64,000 nucleotides of DNA from CAKZYD01 sp039814715 (GTDB lineage Bacteria > Pseudomonadota > Alphaproteobacteria > Sphingomonadales > CAKZYD01), in contig JBCCAR010000017.1 of assembly GCA_039814715.1 (NCBI GenBank), positions 12,526 through 76,525 of the forward strand, written 5' to 3'. Positions within the stretch are counted from its first letter, which is position 1; every line of letters starts with the position of its first letter. The notes under the pieces are model-generated. The model was not told where the DNA came from and did not search any database. It saw only the letters and a list, made by a program, of their open reading frames with translations. Shown here piece by piece: positions 1 to 8,635 of this stretch. Position numbers and translations under genes: made by a program.

Positions 1-2
1 AG

Positions 3-215
3 GATGTCTGTGATCCAAGCGCTGAGACGTGGACACGGTTGCTCACAGAATTAGACCTCGGCGCGCCGGAGTTCCCTTTCAAGAACAAAAACAACCCGTC
101 AAAAACTGCGGCGGAACCCTTGCGCCATGCAGATGACGCGTTTGCGTTATATGATCGGATGCGAAATCGATCTTGTGGTCACGACGCACAAGTAACCAAA
201 GAGATACCTGCTTAA
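3..215 (+). CDS. C-terminal end of a sulfotransferase-like protein (partial)
   Basis: The reading frame is open from the left edge of the window for 70 codons and ends with TAA at 213-215; its start lies outside. The visible text W-T-R-L-L then LDL, AP, EFPF and KNKNNP resembles the C-terminal part of P-loop sulfotransferases, where a W..L....L..P.P..PF...N pattern follows the PAPS-binding core. The core itself is not in the window, so the family call is an inference from about 30 residues. The stop codon overlaps that of the convergent RidA gene in a TTAA tetranucleotide. It could equally be another protein with a similar tail. Confidence 0.4.
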   Translation, partial: DVCDPSAETWTRLLTELDLGAPEFPFKNKNNPSKTAAEPLRHADDAFALYDRMRNRSCGHDAQVTKEIPA

Positions 216-592
216 GGTCGGTAGGCTGTGACGTCGATGTCCACTTTAATCTCTGGTCGATAGAGCTCTGCGATCATCAATGTCACGGCTGGGCGTATGT
301 CGCCGAAATAGTGTCCGCAGACGTCTAAAAAGGGGTCTGCATAGTCGCGATCGGCAACAATGTAAGTTGCTTTGATCACGTGTTTTAAAGCAAAACCGTG
401 TTGCTGCAGGGTTTCTTGCAACGTCTTAAATATGTTGTGGGTCTGTGTTTCCACATCATCTGGCATCACCATCGTTTGGTAGTCATAGCCTGCTGTGCCA
501 GAAACAAAGCACCAAGGCCCGTCTATGACAGCGCGAGAGAAGCCCGCCTTTTTCTCAAAAGGCGAGCCGCTCGAAACCCGGTCTCGAGGCAT
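212..592 (-). CDS. RidA/YjgF-family protein (cytoplasmic)
   Basis: A 126-residue protein of the usual RidA length. RidA enzymes hydrolyse reactive enamine/imine intermediates released by PLP enzymes, working as trimers in the cytoplasm. The family's arginine is kept near residue 100 (IRPAVTL), and the following beta strand reads KVDIDVTA, with Asp where canonical RidA has Glu (VEIE). There is no signal peptide. It starts 8 bp after the gap stop codon, and its likely ribosome binding site (TAGGGC) overlaps that stop, so it is the third gene of a tkt-gap-ridA transcript. One of three RidA homologues in this window; substrate not predictable. Confidence 0.85.
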   Translation of the reverse strand: MPRDRVSSGSPFEKKAGFSRAVIDGPWCFVSGTAGYDYQTMVMPDDVETQTHNIFKTLQETLQQHGFALKHVIKATYIVADRDYADPFLDVCGHYFGDIRPAVTLMIAELYRPEIKVDIDVTAYRP

Positions 593-600
593 GCAGGGCC

Positions 601-1608
601 CTACAGAAACTTGCCCATCGCAACGGCTGTATCAGCCATGCGGTTGGAAAAGCCCCATTCATTGTCATACCAGCTAACAACACGGACCAAGTTGCCGCCC
701 ATGACGCTTGTTTGGGTGGCATCGAAGCTGGATGAGTGGCTGTCGTGGTTATAATCAATCGAGACAGTTGGCTCGTCGACATAGGCAAGAATGCCTTTCA
801 TCGGTCCATCTGACGCAGCTTTCATGGCCGCGTTGACGTCCTCTACGCTGGTATTCTTGCCAGGCACAAACTTCAAGTCGACCACAGACACGTTTGGTGT
901 GGGCACCCGAATAGCCGATCCGTCTAGTTTGCCTTGCAGCTCGGGCAGAACCAAGCCAACTGCTTTGGCAGCGCCCGTGGATGTTGGAATCATGCTAAGG
1001 CCAGCAGCGCGCGCGCGGCGGCGGTCGCTGTGGATCGAATCGAGGATGCGTTGATCGCCGGTATAGGCGTGAATGGTGGTCATATAGCCCTGGGTAATGC
1101 CAAAGGTGTCATTCATGACTTTGGCAACCGGCGCGAGGCAGTTGGTCGTGCACGAAGCATTGGAGACGATATCGTGACCTGCTTCCAGTTTGTCGTGGTT
1201 CACACCATAGACCACAGTGAGATCGACCTCCTTGCCAGGCGCAGAAATCAGCACTTTTTTAGCGCCCGCTTTAAGGTGCGCCGCAGCTTTATCACGCTGC
1301 GTAAACAGGCCTGTACACTCAAGGGCAATATCCACGTCCAGCGCGCTCCATGGCAGCGCAGCTGGGTCACGCTCAGCGCTGACTTTAATGGATTTTCCGT
1401 TCACGAGAATGGCATCGCCTTCTGCAGACACGTCCGCTTTCAAAGGACCATGCACACTGTCACGGCGCAGCAAATAACTGTTGAAATCTGCATCACCAAG
1501 GTCGTTGATGCCAACCACCTCAATGTCCGTGCGGCCGCTTTCGATGATACCGCGCAGAACCAAACGGCCAATACGGCCAAAACCATTGATGGCAACTTTT
1601 GTTGTCAT
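601..1608 (-). CDS. gap: glyceraldehyde-3-phosphate dehydrogenase, type I
   Basis: 335 residues, normal length. It oxidises and phosphorylates glyceraldehyde 3-phosphate to 1,3-bisphosphoglycerate with NAD(P). The Rossmann glycine motif NGFGRIGR is at residues 8-15 and the catalytic cysteine sits in SNASCTTNC (Cys153), with the substrate-binding region ending in SWYDNEWGFSNRM near the C terminus. INDL at 34-37 carries the Asp that usually favours NAD. AAGGAG lies upstream of the ATG with a spacing of about 9. It follows tkt by 60 bp, the common alphaproteobacterial arrangement for glycolysis/pentose-phosphate genes, and is followed closely by ridA. Confidence 0.97.
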   Translation of the reverse strand: MTTKVAINGFGRIGRLVLRGIIESGRTDIEVVGINDLGDADFNSYLLRRDSVHGPLKADVSAEGDAILVNGKSIKVSAERDPAALPWSALDVDIALECTGLFTQRDKAAAHLKAGAKKVLISAPGKEVDLTVVYGVNHDKLEAGHDIVSNASCTTNCLAPVAKVMNDTFGITQGYMTTIHAYTGDQRILDSIHSDRRRARAAGLSMIPTSTGAAKAVGLVLPELQGKLDGSAIRVPTPNVSVVDLKFVPGKNTSVEDVNAAMKAASDGPMKGILAYVDEPTVSIDYNHDSHSSSFDATQTSVMGGNLVRVVSWYDNEWGFSNRMADTAVAMGKFL

Positions 1609-1668
1609 GGGGGAATTCTCCTTCAGGGCACCTATTGTGATGCTTTTTGTGTCTCTACGGCGAGGTCT

Positions 1669-3639
1669 TTAAAGATTTGCTTTCACCGCTTCAACTATTG
1701 CCTTCACAGAAAAGCCAAAGTGCGGAAAGAGGTCGCTCGCTGGCGCTGATGCTCCAAAGCTATCGATGCCGATATTTAGGCCTGTCATGCCGGTATATTT
1801 ATGCCAGCCAAAGGTTGTTCCCGCTTCTACAGAAACCCTCAGTCCGGACCCAAGTACTTCGTCCTTATAGGCTTCATCTTGCTCATCAAACAGCTCTAGA
1901 CATGGCGCTGACACAACCGCTGCGCTCGTGCCTGCCGCGTTGAGGGCCTCTGCGGCCTGCGCAGCTAAATGCACTTCCGATCCCGTTGCAATGAAGGTGA
2001 CAGCATCATGCGTTGATCCTGAAAGTCTGTATGCCCCTTTGGCACACAAATTCTCTTCAACATGCTCCGTGCGCATCGCCGGTAAGCCTTGGCGCGATAA
2101 GGCTAGCACCGATGGCCGCGTCGTCTGCTGCATCGCGATTTGCCAACACTCCATGGTTTCAATGACGTCCGCAGGCCGCATCACCAGCATGTTCGGCATG
2201 GCGCGCAGAGAGGCGACATGCTCGACGGGCTGATGCGTTGGACCATCTTCGCCCAGTCCGATACTATCGTGTGTCATCACATAGACAACGCGTTGGTTCA
2301 TGAGGGCGGAGAGCCGCATTGCCGGGCGGGCATAGTCCGAGAACACCAAGAATGTGCCGCCATACGGCACTGTGCCGCCGTGCAGCGCCAGGCCGTTCAT
2401 GGCAGCGCCCATGCCGAATTCGCGGATGCCGTAGTGGATATAGCGGCCGCTGAAATCATCGGACGAAACAATGCCAAGGCCTTTGGTTTTGGTGTTGTTC
2501 GACCCGGTCAAATCAGCAGACCCGCCGACTGTTTCCGGCATATGCGCATTGATGACTTCCAGCGCCATTTCAGAGGCTTTGCGTGTTGCGACCTTCGGCG
2601 CTGCGGCGGCTTGCTCTTTTTTGTAGGCAATAACGGCCTCATCAAGGCTTAGAGGAAGCGCTTTTGCAAGCACGCGGTTGAAGTTTTCCTGGCTGTCGCC
2701 AGGCAGAGTGTCAAAGCGCGACTTCCATGCAGAAGAGGCTTCAACACCGCGCCGACCAGCATCGCGCCACGCCGACAGGACATCGTCTGGAATATCAAAA
2801 GGCTCAGCGCTCCATCCCAGCGCGTCGCGCGTTAAGGCAATTTCGTCTGGGCCCAGCGGCGCGCCGTGTGTGGCGGCAGTGCCTTGCTTGTTGGGGGAGC
2901 CGTATCCGATCACAGTTTTGCAGGCGATGAGGGAAGGGCGCTCTTCCATTTTTGCTTGCTCTATGGCGGCATCGATTAAATCAGTATCGTGGCCGTCGAT
3001 ACTCGCCACATGCCAACCCGCCGCTTCAAAGCGTGCACCTTGATCGTCAGACGTTGAGAGACTCACTGGCCCATCAATAGAGATGCCATTGTCATCGAAT
3101 AACACGATGAGCTTGCCGAGCTTCAAGTGCCCTGCCAGTGTGATAGCTTCCTGGCTAACGCCTTCCATGAGGCAGCCGTCACCAGCAATGACATAGGTAT
3201 GGTGGTCAACGATGTTATCGCCGTGCCGTGCATTGTCTAAGCGTTCGCCAAGCGCCATGCCGACAGCCATTGCCAGGCCTTGGCCGAGCGGGCCAGTGGT
3301 TGTCTCAATCCCCGGCGCCTCACCAAATTCCGGATGCCCTGCGCAAGGGCTATGAAGTTGGCGGAAATTCTTGATGTCGTCCAGCGTTGGCTTTGCATAT
3401 CCGGTAAGATGCAGCAGGCTATACAGCAGCATCGAGCCATGGCCGGCTGAGAGAACGAACCTGTCGCGGTCAGGCCAATGCGGCCAGGCTGCGTCGTATT
3501 TCAGGTGTTTTTGAAACAAGACCGTTGCAACATCGGCCATTCCCATGGGCATGCCGGGGTGGCCTGAGTTGGCTGCCTGCACAGCGTCCATTGAAAGTGC
3601 GCGAATGGCGTTCGCCAAATCTTTGAAATCTACTGTCAT
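1669..3639 (-). CDS. tkt: transketolase
   Basis: 656 residues, full length. The enzyme moves two-carbon units between sugar phosphates in the pentose-phosphate pathway with thiamine diphosphate. The ThDP/Mg site is visible as GDG at residues 153-155 with Asn184 (FDDNGIS), and the N-terminal NSGHPGMPMG and SAGHGSMLLY segments match the family. The C-terminal half carries the pyrimidine-binding domain (GIREFGMGAAMNG) and the domain with VSAPCLELF. First gene of tkt-gap-ridA; 202 bp separate it from the divergent coiled-coil gene, so promoters of both must lie there. Confidence 0.97.
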   Translation of the reverse strand: MTVDFKDLANAIRALSMDAVQAANSGHPGMPMGMADVATVLFQKHLKYDAAWPHWPDRDRFVLSAGHGSMLLYSLLHLTGYAKPTLDDIKNFRQLHSPCAGHPEFGEAPGIETTTGPLGQGLAMAVGMALGERLDNARHGDNIVDHHTYVIAGDGCLMEGVSQEAITLAGHLKLGKLIVLFDDNGISIDGPVSLSTSDDQGARFEAAGWHVASIDGHDTDLIDAAIEQAKMEERPSLIACKTVIGYGSPNKQGTAATHGAPLGPDEIALTRDALGWSAEPFDIPDDVLSAWRDAGRRGVEASSAWKSRFDTLPGDSQENFNRVLAKALPLSLDEAVIAYKKEQAAAAPKVATRKASEMALEVINAHMPETVGGSADLTGSNNTKTKGLGIVSSDDFSGRYIHYGIREFGMGAAMNGLALHGGTVPYGGTFLVFSDYARPAMRLSALMNQRVVYVMTHDSIGLGEDGPTHQPVEHVASLRAMPNMLVMRPADVIETMECWQIAMQQTTRPSVLALSRQGLPAMRTEHVEENLCAKGAYRLSGSTHDAVTFIATGSEVHLAAQAAEALNAAGTSAAVVSAPCLELFDEQDEAYKDEVLGSGLRVSVEAGTTFGWHKYTGMTGLNIGIDSFGASAPASDLFPHFGFSVKAIVEAVKANL

Positions 3640-3776
3640 TGCCCTGTTCCAATTCGCTTTAATTCTAGTGCAGCTGCGCGACTCACTTGCCTAATCGGCG
3701 CGACCATGGCGGCGTGGCTGAGATACGTCAACAACAGCAAATTTTACGCCTTATTCACCAAAGCTGCTGTCTAGTG

Positions 3777-3805
3777 TTGACGAGTGTCATTTCCGCTTCC
3801 TACAG
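3777..3805 (+). promoter_or_regulatory. candidate sigma-70-type promoter for the coiled-coil/zapA operon
   Basis: TTGACG at 3777-3782 and CTACAG at 3800-3805 are separated by 17 bp, in the 202-bp divergent gap. The pair is close to the alphaproteobacterial housekeeping pattern (TTGACG, then a CTAnA-type -10). A start site near 3812 would leave a leader of about 30 nt before the ATG at 3842. Pattern match only. Confidence 0.35.
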
Positions 3806-3841
3806 TGGGCACATCAACCGACAATACAGGCACAAAAAGGT

Positions 3842-4609
3842 ATGTCTGACAGTTATTTGCCAAAGGTCTTCGAAGGTTTTCCTGAACTTGCTGACAAGGC
3901 CGCAGCCTTGGAGGCCGGTCTGGCTGATTTACGTGCTGCCGTTGATACCGCCAAGGCCGCCGCCGCGCAGCAACCCGCCGTCGACCATGGCGCTCTTGAG
4001 GCTTTGGAACAAGAACGCGATGCGCTTCAGGCGCAAATTGCGTCTTTAGAGCCTGCCGAGCCAGCACAGGCGCCGAGCGCAAGCGAGGACCTGGCTGCCG
4101 CCCAAGATGAAGTCGCGCATTGGAAAGAGAAATATGACGCCCTCGCGGGTCGCTTCGACACGGAGCTTGAAGCCGCGAAGACCGGCGGCGTCGATCCAGA
4201 AGAGCTCAATCAGAAGAATACTCTGATCGCATCGCTGGAAGACGGCAAGGATAAAGCCGCAAGCGAGATCGCCCGGCTGGCAGCGGAATTGGCGTCCAGT
4301 AGAAGCAAGGCAGAGGCCGCCGAGCAACAACTAACGTCGCTAAATGACCAGCTGGCTGCCGTGCAGACAGATCTCAGCCAAGCAAGTGAGACGCGCGAGG
4401 CTGCAGACGTGCCTGACCTGACAGAAACGCTCGCGGCACTGGAAAACCAAGTTGCAGATCTTAATGCAGCCCTTAATGCGAAAAACGAAGAGTTGGCGCA
4501 GGCCATCGCGACTGCCGACGCATCAGAAACTGCGCGCGTTAAAGCTGCAGCGCGCCTAAATGCGCTAATAGACAGCCTCAATGCAGCGCGGAGTTCAGGT
4601 GCTGCGTAA
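3842..4609 (+). CDS. coiled-coil protein upstream of ZapA
   Basis: 255 residues, almost entirely alpha-helical and rich in Ala, Glu, Asp, Leu and Gln. After a short N terminus (SYLPKVFEGFPEL) come heptad-like stretches at about 18-50, 60-130, 130-185 and 185-250. No signal peptide, membrane segment or enzymatic motif is visible. It ends 19 bp before zapA and probably shares its promoter. Many alphaproteobacteria have a short coiled-coil gene in front of zapA; this one is much longer than those I know. By position it could be a ZapA partner analogous to ZapB of gammaproteobacteria, but that is inference. Confidence 0.75.
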   Translation: MSDSYLPKVFEGFPELADKAAALEAGLADLRAAVDTAKAAAAQQPAVDHGALEALEQERDALQAQIASLEPAEPAQAPSASEDLAAAQDEVAHWKEKYDALAGRFDTELEAAKTGGVDPEELNQKNTLIASLEDGKDKAASEIARLAAELASSRSKAEAAEQQLTSLNDQLAAVQTDLSQASETREAADVPDLTETLAALENQVADLNAALNAKNEELAQAIATADASETARVKAAARLNALIDSLNAARSSGAA

Positions 4610-4628
4610 CCGGAGTAAGGAGTAGAAA

Positions 4629-5003
4629 ATGGCACAAGTCGTTGTTCATGTCGGAGGGCACGATTACCGCCTTGCTTGCCGCGATGGTGAAGAATCGCGG
4701 CTGGAAAAGCTTGGCCAATACCTCGACCGGAAGGCTGAGGACCTCCAGCAATCGCTTGGTCAAGTAACGGAAACGCGCTTGTTGCTCATGGCGGCCATTT
4801 TGGTAGTTGATGAGTTGCTTGAATTGCGCGAGCGTCAAGTCGAGAAGGAAGACGAAGAGGCAGATAGCGTTTTAGCAGCGCCCGCCCCATCGCCCGAACC
4901 AGAAGACATTGGCGTCAATCCAGACCAAGTCGATCAGCTGCTGAGTGATACCTTGGAAAAGATCACCGAGATGACGCAAACACTCTCTCAAGCTGCTGCT
5001 TAA
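4629..5003 (+). CDS. zapA: cell division protein ZapA
   Basis: 124 residues. ZapA binds FtsZ and cross-links protofilaments in the Z-ring. The N-terminal globular domain reads AQVVVHVGGHDYRLAC with the E-E-S-R-L and L-A-E/D patterns typical of the family, followed by the helix LLLMAAILVVDELLEL and an acidic C-terminal extension (about 80-124) with a further predicted coiled coil (LLSDTLEKITEMTQTL). AAGGAGT stands 7 bp before the ATG. Its place before 6S RNA and the folate cyclo-ligase gene is the classic arrangement. Confidence 0.93.
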   Translation: MAQVVVHVGGHDYRLACRDGEESRLEKLGQYLDRKAEDLQQSLGQVTETRLLLMAAILVVDELLELRERQVEKEDEEADSVLAAPAPSPEPEDIGVNPDQVDQLLSDTLEKITEMTQTLSQAAA

Positions 5004-5049
5004 GCACTCTGGCTTGTTATTGCGGCCTCTAAAGCTTACGTATTGAAAC

Positions 5050-5205
5050 GACGGGTACTGCCCGGTGCGCGGACACGATATCCCTGAGGCGATAAACACT
5101 ACTACGGGAGCTGTCCCTGCCCAGACCCTGGTTTGTGGTACACGGCGCCCACCTGACGTTCTTGGCGTCAGAGGACTCACGTCCAACCGGCCTCGGCGGT
5201 CCCGT
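5050..5205 (+). ncRNA. ssrS: 6S RNA
   Basis: The 228-bp gap between zapA and the 5-formyltetrahydrofolate cyclo-ligase gene is where alphaproteobacterial 6S RNA is encoded. It contains family-like text (CCCTGAGGCGATAAACACT at 5082-5100) and can fold as a long rod: CGGG 5052-5055 with CCCG 5201-5204, CCGGT 5062-5066 with ACCGG 5186-5190, GGAC 5071-5074 with GTCC 5181-5184, and an apical hairpin CTGACG/CGTCAG at 5153-5170. Between the arms is the open bubble expected for the promoter mimic that traps sigma-70 RNA polymerase in stationary phase. Ends are approximate, set by the outer stem. Confidence 0.8.
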
Positions 5206-5231
5206 CACCCTCTCTTATTGCGTCAAACATC

Positions 5232-5813
5232 ATGACCATTGCCGATGATAAAGCAGCGTTAAGGGCGCAGATGCGCGCTGAGCGTCAAGTGCTTCTGCGC
5301 TCCGGGGCTGCGCCGGAGTTGGCTTGCCAGATTGGCCAGCATATTCTCGCATGGACAACCAAGCAAACCCCGCAGACACTTGCGAGCTATTGCGCCATTG
5401 GCTCAGAGCCAGACATTACGTCGACACATACACAGATCGCAGGCCAAAACGGTTGGAGCTTAGCGTTGCCTGTCGTGCAGCCCGGTGAGGAATTGATGGT
5501 GTTCAAGGCATGGCGTGGTGGTGATGCAATTGTCCAAGGCCCGCATAAAACCCTTCAACCCGAGAGCAAGGCTCTAGAGGTACGCCCCCATACAGTTCTA
5601 ATGCCGTTGCTGGCATTTGACCGCGCCGGCAGCAGGCTTGGCCAAGGCGGTGGCTATTATGACAGAGCGCTTACAGCCCTGCGCCAGACCCAGCCAGTGC
5701 TGGCCATAGGCGTTGCTTTTGCGTGCCAAGAAGTGACACAGGTGCCCACCGAGGCGCATGATGCAGCGCTGGACGCGGTGGTCACGGAGCACGGACTGCA
5801 GTATTCAACATAA
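5232..5813 (+). CDS. ygfA: 5-formyltetrahydrofolate cyclo-ligase
   Basis: 193 residues, normal length. The enzyme (also called methenyltetrahydrofolate synthetase) converts 5-formyl-THF with ATP to 5,10-methenyl-THF. Visible family motifs are the N-terminal KAALRAQMRAER, the central LMPLLAFDRAGSRLGQGGGYYDR (GxGxGYYDR substrate/phosphate loop near residues 128-142) and the C-terminal HDAALDAVVTE. No convincing ribosome binding site is seen before the ATG. It is probably processed from a transcript that also carries 6S RNA, as in E. coli ssrS-ygfA. Confidence 0.95.
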   Translation: MTIADDKAALRAQMRAERQVLLRSGAAPELACQIGQHILAWTTKQTPQTLASYCAIGSEPDITSTHTQIAGQNGWSLALPVVQPGEELMVFKAWRGGDAIVQGPHKTLQPESKALEVRPHTVLMPLLAFDRAGSRLGQGGGYYDRALTALRQTQPVLAIGVAFACQEVTQVPTEAHDAALDAVVTEHGLQYST

Positions 5814-5834
5814 GGTTTTCGAGAAAGAAGCTGT

Positions 5835-6656
5835 ATGCGAGTATTGTTTTTAGGGGATGTGGTGGGCCGTTCTGGCCGTATGGCGGCGGTAGACGCCATC
5901 CCAGACCTACGCCGCAACATGGCATTAGACTTTGTGGTTGTTAACGCTGAAAACGCAGCCGGCGGTTTTGGTCTGACACAGGATATCTGTGAAGAGCTTT
6001 TCAGCGCGGGGGTCGATGTAATCACCAGCGGAAATCACATTTGGGATCAAAAGCAGTCTCACACCTATATCGAAGACGAACCACGGGTCTTGCGGCCCAT
6101 CAATTACCCAAGCTCAGCGCCTGGGCGCGGGCAGGGGATGTATGAAAGCAAAGCAGGACACCGTGTTTTAGTGATCAACGCTATGGCCCGTGTGTTTATG
6201 GAGCCTTTGGAAGACCCTTTTGCAGGCATAGAGGCGGCGCTCGAAAGTGCACAAATCGGGGAAGACTGTGACTTTGCCTTAGTAGATTTTCATGGTGAAG
6301 CCACGTCCGAGAAAATGGCGATGGGGCACTTTGTAGATGGCCGCGCAACTTTGTGTGTGGGCACCCATTCCCATGTACCGACCGCCGATGCGCAGATTTT
6401 AGACGGCGGCACGGCCTATCAAACAGATGCGGGCATGTGCGGGGATTACAATTCCGTCATCGGCATGGACCCGCAGGAGCCGCTGCAGCGCTTCACGAAG
6501 AAAATTTCCAGCGGGCGCTTCATCCCAGCCCAGGGTCCTGCCACGCTGTGCGGTGTCTTGGTGGAAAGTGATAATCGCACTGGGCTGGCCCAATCGATTG
6601 AGCCTGTGCGCGTTGGCGGGCGCCTTAAACAAAGCTATCCTGCATATTCTGCGTGA
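5835..6656 (+). CDS. YmdB-type metallophosphoesterase (TIGR00282 family)
   Basis: 273 residues, the length of the TIGR00282/YmdB family of calcineurin-like phosphoesterases with a binuclear metal site. Metal ligands are visible in GDVVGRSGR (Asp8), NAENAAGG (about 38-45), SGNHIWD (about 65-71) and THSHVPTADA (about 176-185). Bacillus subtilis YmdB hydrolyses 2',3'- and 3',5'-cyclic nucleotides; the function in alphaproteobacteria is not established. It lies 21 bp after the cyclo-ligase gene, a common pairing in this class. Confidence 0.9.
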   Translation: MRVLFLGDVVGRSGRMAAVDAIPDLRRNMALDFVVVNAENAAGGFGLTQDICEELFSAGVDVITSGNHIWDQKQSHTYIEDEPRVLRPINYPSSAPGRGQGMYESKAGHRVLVINAMARVFMEPLEDPFAGIEAALESAQIGEDCDFALVDFHGEATSEKMAMGHFVDGRATLCVGTHSHVPTADAQILDGGTAYQTDAGMCGDYNSVIGMDPQEPLQRFTKKISSGRFIPAQGPATLCGVLVESDNRTGLAQSIEPVRVGGRLKQSYPAYSA

Positions 6657-6741
6657 TCGAGGCTTGGCAAAACCTTCGCCAAGGCGCTAAGACACAGCGC
6701 AACGTTCTCACCTCGTTCTAAAAACATATGGAGGCGACCCC

Positions 6742-7488
6742 ATGGCGGGCCATTCCAAATTTAAAAACATTATGCACCGCAAAGGCGCGCAGGATGCCAA
6801 GCGCTCTAAGATTTTTTCAAAGCTCGCGCGCGAAGTCACGGTTGCCGCAAAGCTCGGCGGCCCTGATTCGGACGCCAACCCGCGGCTACGCTCAGCGATT
6901 GCGGCCGCTAAGGCGCAGTCCATGCCGAAAGATAACATCGAGCGCGCCATTGCGAAGTCGCAAAGCGGGGATGACGAAAACTATGAAGAAATGCGCTATG
7001 AGGGCTTTGGACCTGGCGGCGTGTCTTTGATTGTAGAAGCGCTAACAGATAACCGCAATCGCACCGCGTCTGATGTGCGGACCATTTTCTCAAAGAATGG
7101 TGGGAATTTGGGTGAGACCGGCTCTGTGAACTATCTCTTTGAGCGCGTGGGCGAGATCGTTTTTCCAGCGTCAGCGGGCGATGCAGATACGGTCTTTGAA
7201 GCGGCGCTTGAAGCGGGTGCGGAGAATGTAGAATCCGATGAAGACTCGCATTTTATTTATACTGAAATGACGACTCTCAACGAGGTCACAAAGGCTTTGA
7301 CCGATGCCCTTGAAGAGCCTGAAGGCTCAAAGCTGATCTGGAAGGCTGCGACGTTGATAGACGTCAATGCAGATCAAGCTGGGACACTCATGAAGCTGAT
7401 TGATGCGCTTGAAGACAATGATGATGTTCAAGTCGTCTTCGGAAACTATGACGTCTCTGAGGATGTCATGGCGCAGTTGGAGACATAG
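6742..7488 (+). CDS. yebC: YebC/PmpR-family protein
   Basis: 248 residues, full length. The start MAGHSKFKNIMHRKGAQD and the DNIERAIAK, YEGFGPGG and NRNRTASDVR motifs are diagnostic. Members bind DNA as regulators, and recent work on YebC-type proteins also links them to translation of proline-rich stretches; which applies here is open. TATGGAGG upstream of the ATG gives a clear ribosome binding site. It precedes ruvC by 5 bp, the common yebC-ruvCAB order. Confidence 0.95.
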   Translation: MAGHSKFKNIMHRKGAQDAKRSKIFSKLAREVTVAAKLGGPDSDANPRLRSAIAAAKAQSMPKDNIERAIAKSQSGDDENYEEMRYEGFGPGGVSLIVEALTDNRNRTASDVRTIFSKNGGNLGETGSVNYLFERVGEIVFPASAGDADTVFEAALEAGAENVESDEDSHFIYTEMTTLNEVTKALTDALEEPEGSKLIWKAATLIDVNADQAGTLMKLIDALEDNDDVQVVFGNYDVSEDVMAQLET

Positions 7489-7493
7489 ACCCA

Positions 7494-8012
7494 TTGGCTC
7501 ATCGGCGCATCATCGGGCTTGATCCTGGCCTCCAAGCGACGGGCTGGGGCATTGTTGAAAGCGATGGACTGCGCCTGCGCCATATTGCTCATGGGACGGT
7601 GCGCTCAGAAGCGTCCGATGATTTGGCTGATCGCCTGCTAATGCTGCATGATGGCCTGGCCGCAATCCTTGCCGAGCACGCGCCGGATGAAGCCGCGGTT
7701 GAAGAGACTTTTGTCAACAAAAACCCTGTGAGTACGCTCAAGCTCGGCCAGGCGCGCGGCGTGTGCCTTTTGGTTCCAGCCCTTGCCGGGCTCAGCGTCG
7801 CGGAATATGCGCCGAACCATATTAAGAAGGCGGTGGTGGGCGTGGGGCATGCCGGCAAGCAGCAAGTCGCCGCTATGATTGCGACACTGCTGCCAGCAGT
7901 TCCGGTTTCCGGTGCAGACGCGATCGATGCCCTCGCGGTTGCCATATGCCATGCTCACCAGCGGGGTCCAGGTGCGCAGCGCCTCAAAAAAGCGGCAGGA
8001 GCGCATCGATGA
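7494..8012 (+). CDS. ruvC: Holliday junction resolvase RuvC
   Basis: 172 residues. RuvC cleaves Holliday junctions in concert with RuvAB. The first catalytic Asp is in GLDPGLQATGWG (about 8-19), the catalytic Glu in VEETFVNKNP, and the C-terminal acidic pair in GADAIDALAVAICH. The start shown is TTG, with the ATG-type start absent before the conserved RRIIGLDPG; it begins 5 bp after yebC. Its stop overlaps the ruvA start as ATGA at 8009-8012. Confidence 0.95.
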   Translation: MAHRRIIGLDPGLQATGWGIVESDGLRLRHIAHGTVRSEASDDLADRLLMLHDGLAAILAEHAPDEAAVEETFVNKNPVSTLKLGQARGVCLLVPALAGLSVAEYAPNHIKKAVVGVGHAGKQQVAAMIATLLPAVPVSGADAIDALAVAICHAHQRGPGAQRLKKAAGAHR

Positions 8013-8635
8013 TCGCATGGCTCAGCGGGCGCTTACAGTCCGTTCGCGATGACAGCTTGGTTTTGGATGTGAACGGAGTCGGCTATCATGTGTTCGTCTC
8101 TGGAAAGGTCCTCGCCTCGCTTCCTGCTGTCGGAGAGCGACTTGCCTTAGAAATCGAAACCCAGGTGCGCGAAGATCACATCCACTTGTTTGGATTCGTA
8201 AGCGCAGCCGAGCTCAGCTGCTTTCAAATGCTCCTCTCCGTTCAAGGGGTTGGAGCCAAAGTTGGTCTTGCTATTTTGACCATCTTTAAACCAGATGAGT
8301 TGCTGATGGCGCTGTCCGCGAAAGACGCGAAAGCCTTGTCACGGGCAAATGGTGTTGGGCCAAAGCTAGCAAACCGCATTGCAAATGAGCTTTCAGATAA
8401 AGCTGGGGCATTGGCGCTGCCGCAACACAAGCCCCACCAATCAACGCCTGCGAATATGCCGGCGAAAGACAAGACAGAGGCCACGAGCGCCGGGGACGCC
8501 GTCTCGGCGCTAACGAACTTAGGCTATGATCGCAGTCAAGCCTTCGCGGCGGTTCGCGGCGCGCAAGAAGCGCTTGGCGAGGGCGCCGATTTGAATGCCC
8601 TCATAACCGCCGCTCTTAAAACATTGGCGACCTAG
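8009..8635 (+). CDS. ruvA: Holliday junction DNA helicase subunit RuvA
   Basis: 208 residues counted from the ATG at 8009, which overlaps the ruvC stop; an upstream in-frame start at 7946 would only extend the protein into ruvC. MIAWLSGRL is the standard N terminus. The OB fold is followed by the helix-hairpin-helix region (VQGVGAKVGLAIL, ANGVGPKLANRIANEL) and a C-terminal domain (ALTNLGYDRSQAFAAV) that contacts RuvB. RuvA tetramers hold the junction and load RuvB. Confidence 0.96.
   Translation: MIAWLSGRLQSVRDDSLVLDVNGVGYHVFVSGKVLASLPAVGERLALEIETQVREDHIHLFGFVSAAELSCFQMLLSVQGVGAKVGLAILTIFKPDELLMALSAKDAKALSRANGVGPKLANRIANELSDKAGALALPQHKPHQSTPANMPAKDKTEATSAGDAVSALTNLGYDRSQAFAAVRGAQEALGEGADLNALITAALKTLAT

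Noticed and set aside
934..1749. 271-residue plus-strand frame opposite gap
   Set aside because: Antisense shadow of the GAPDH gene; no ribosome site and no recognisable motif, while gap on the other strand is fully conserved.
6663..6683. CTTGGC/GCCAAG hairpin before yebC
   Set aside because: Short stem, no T-run and no family known at this position; may be chance.
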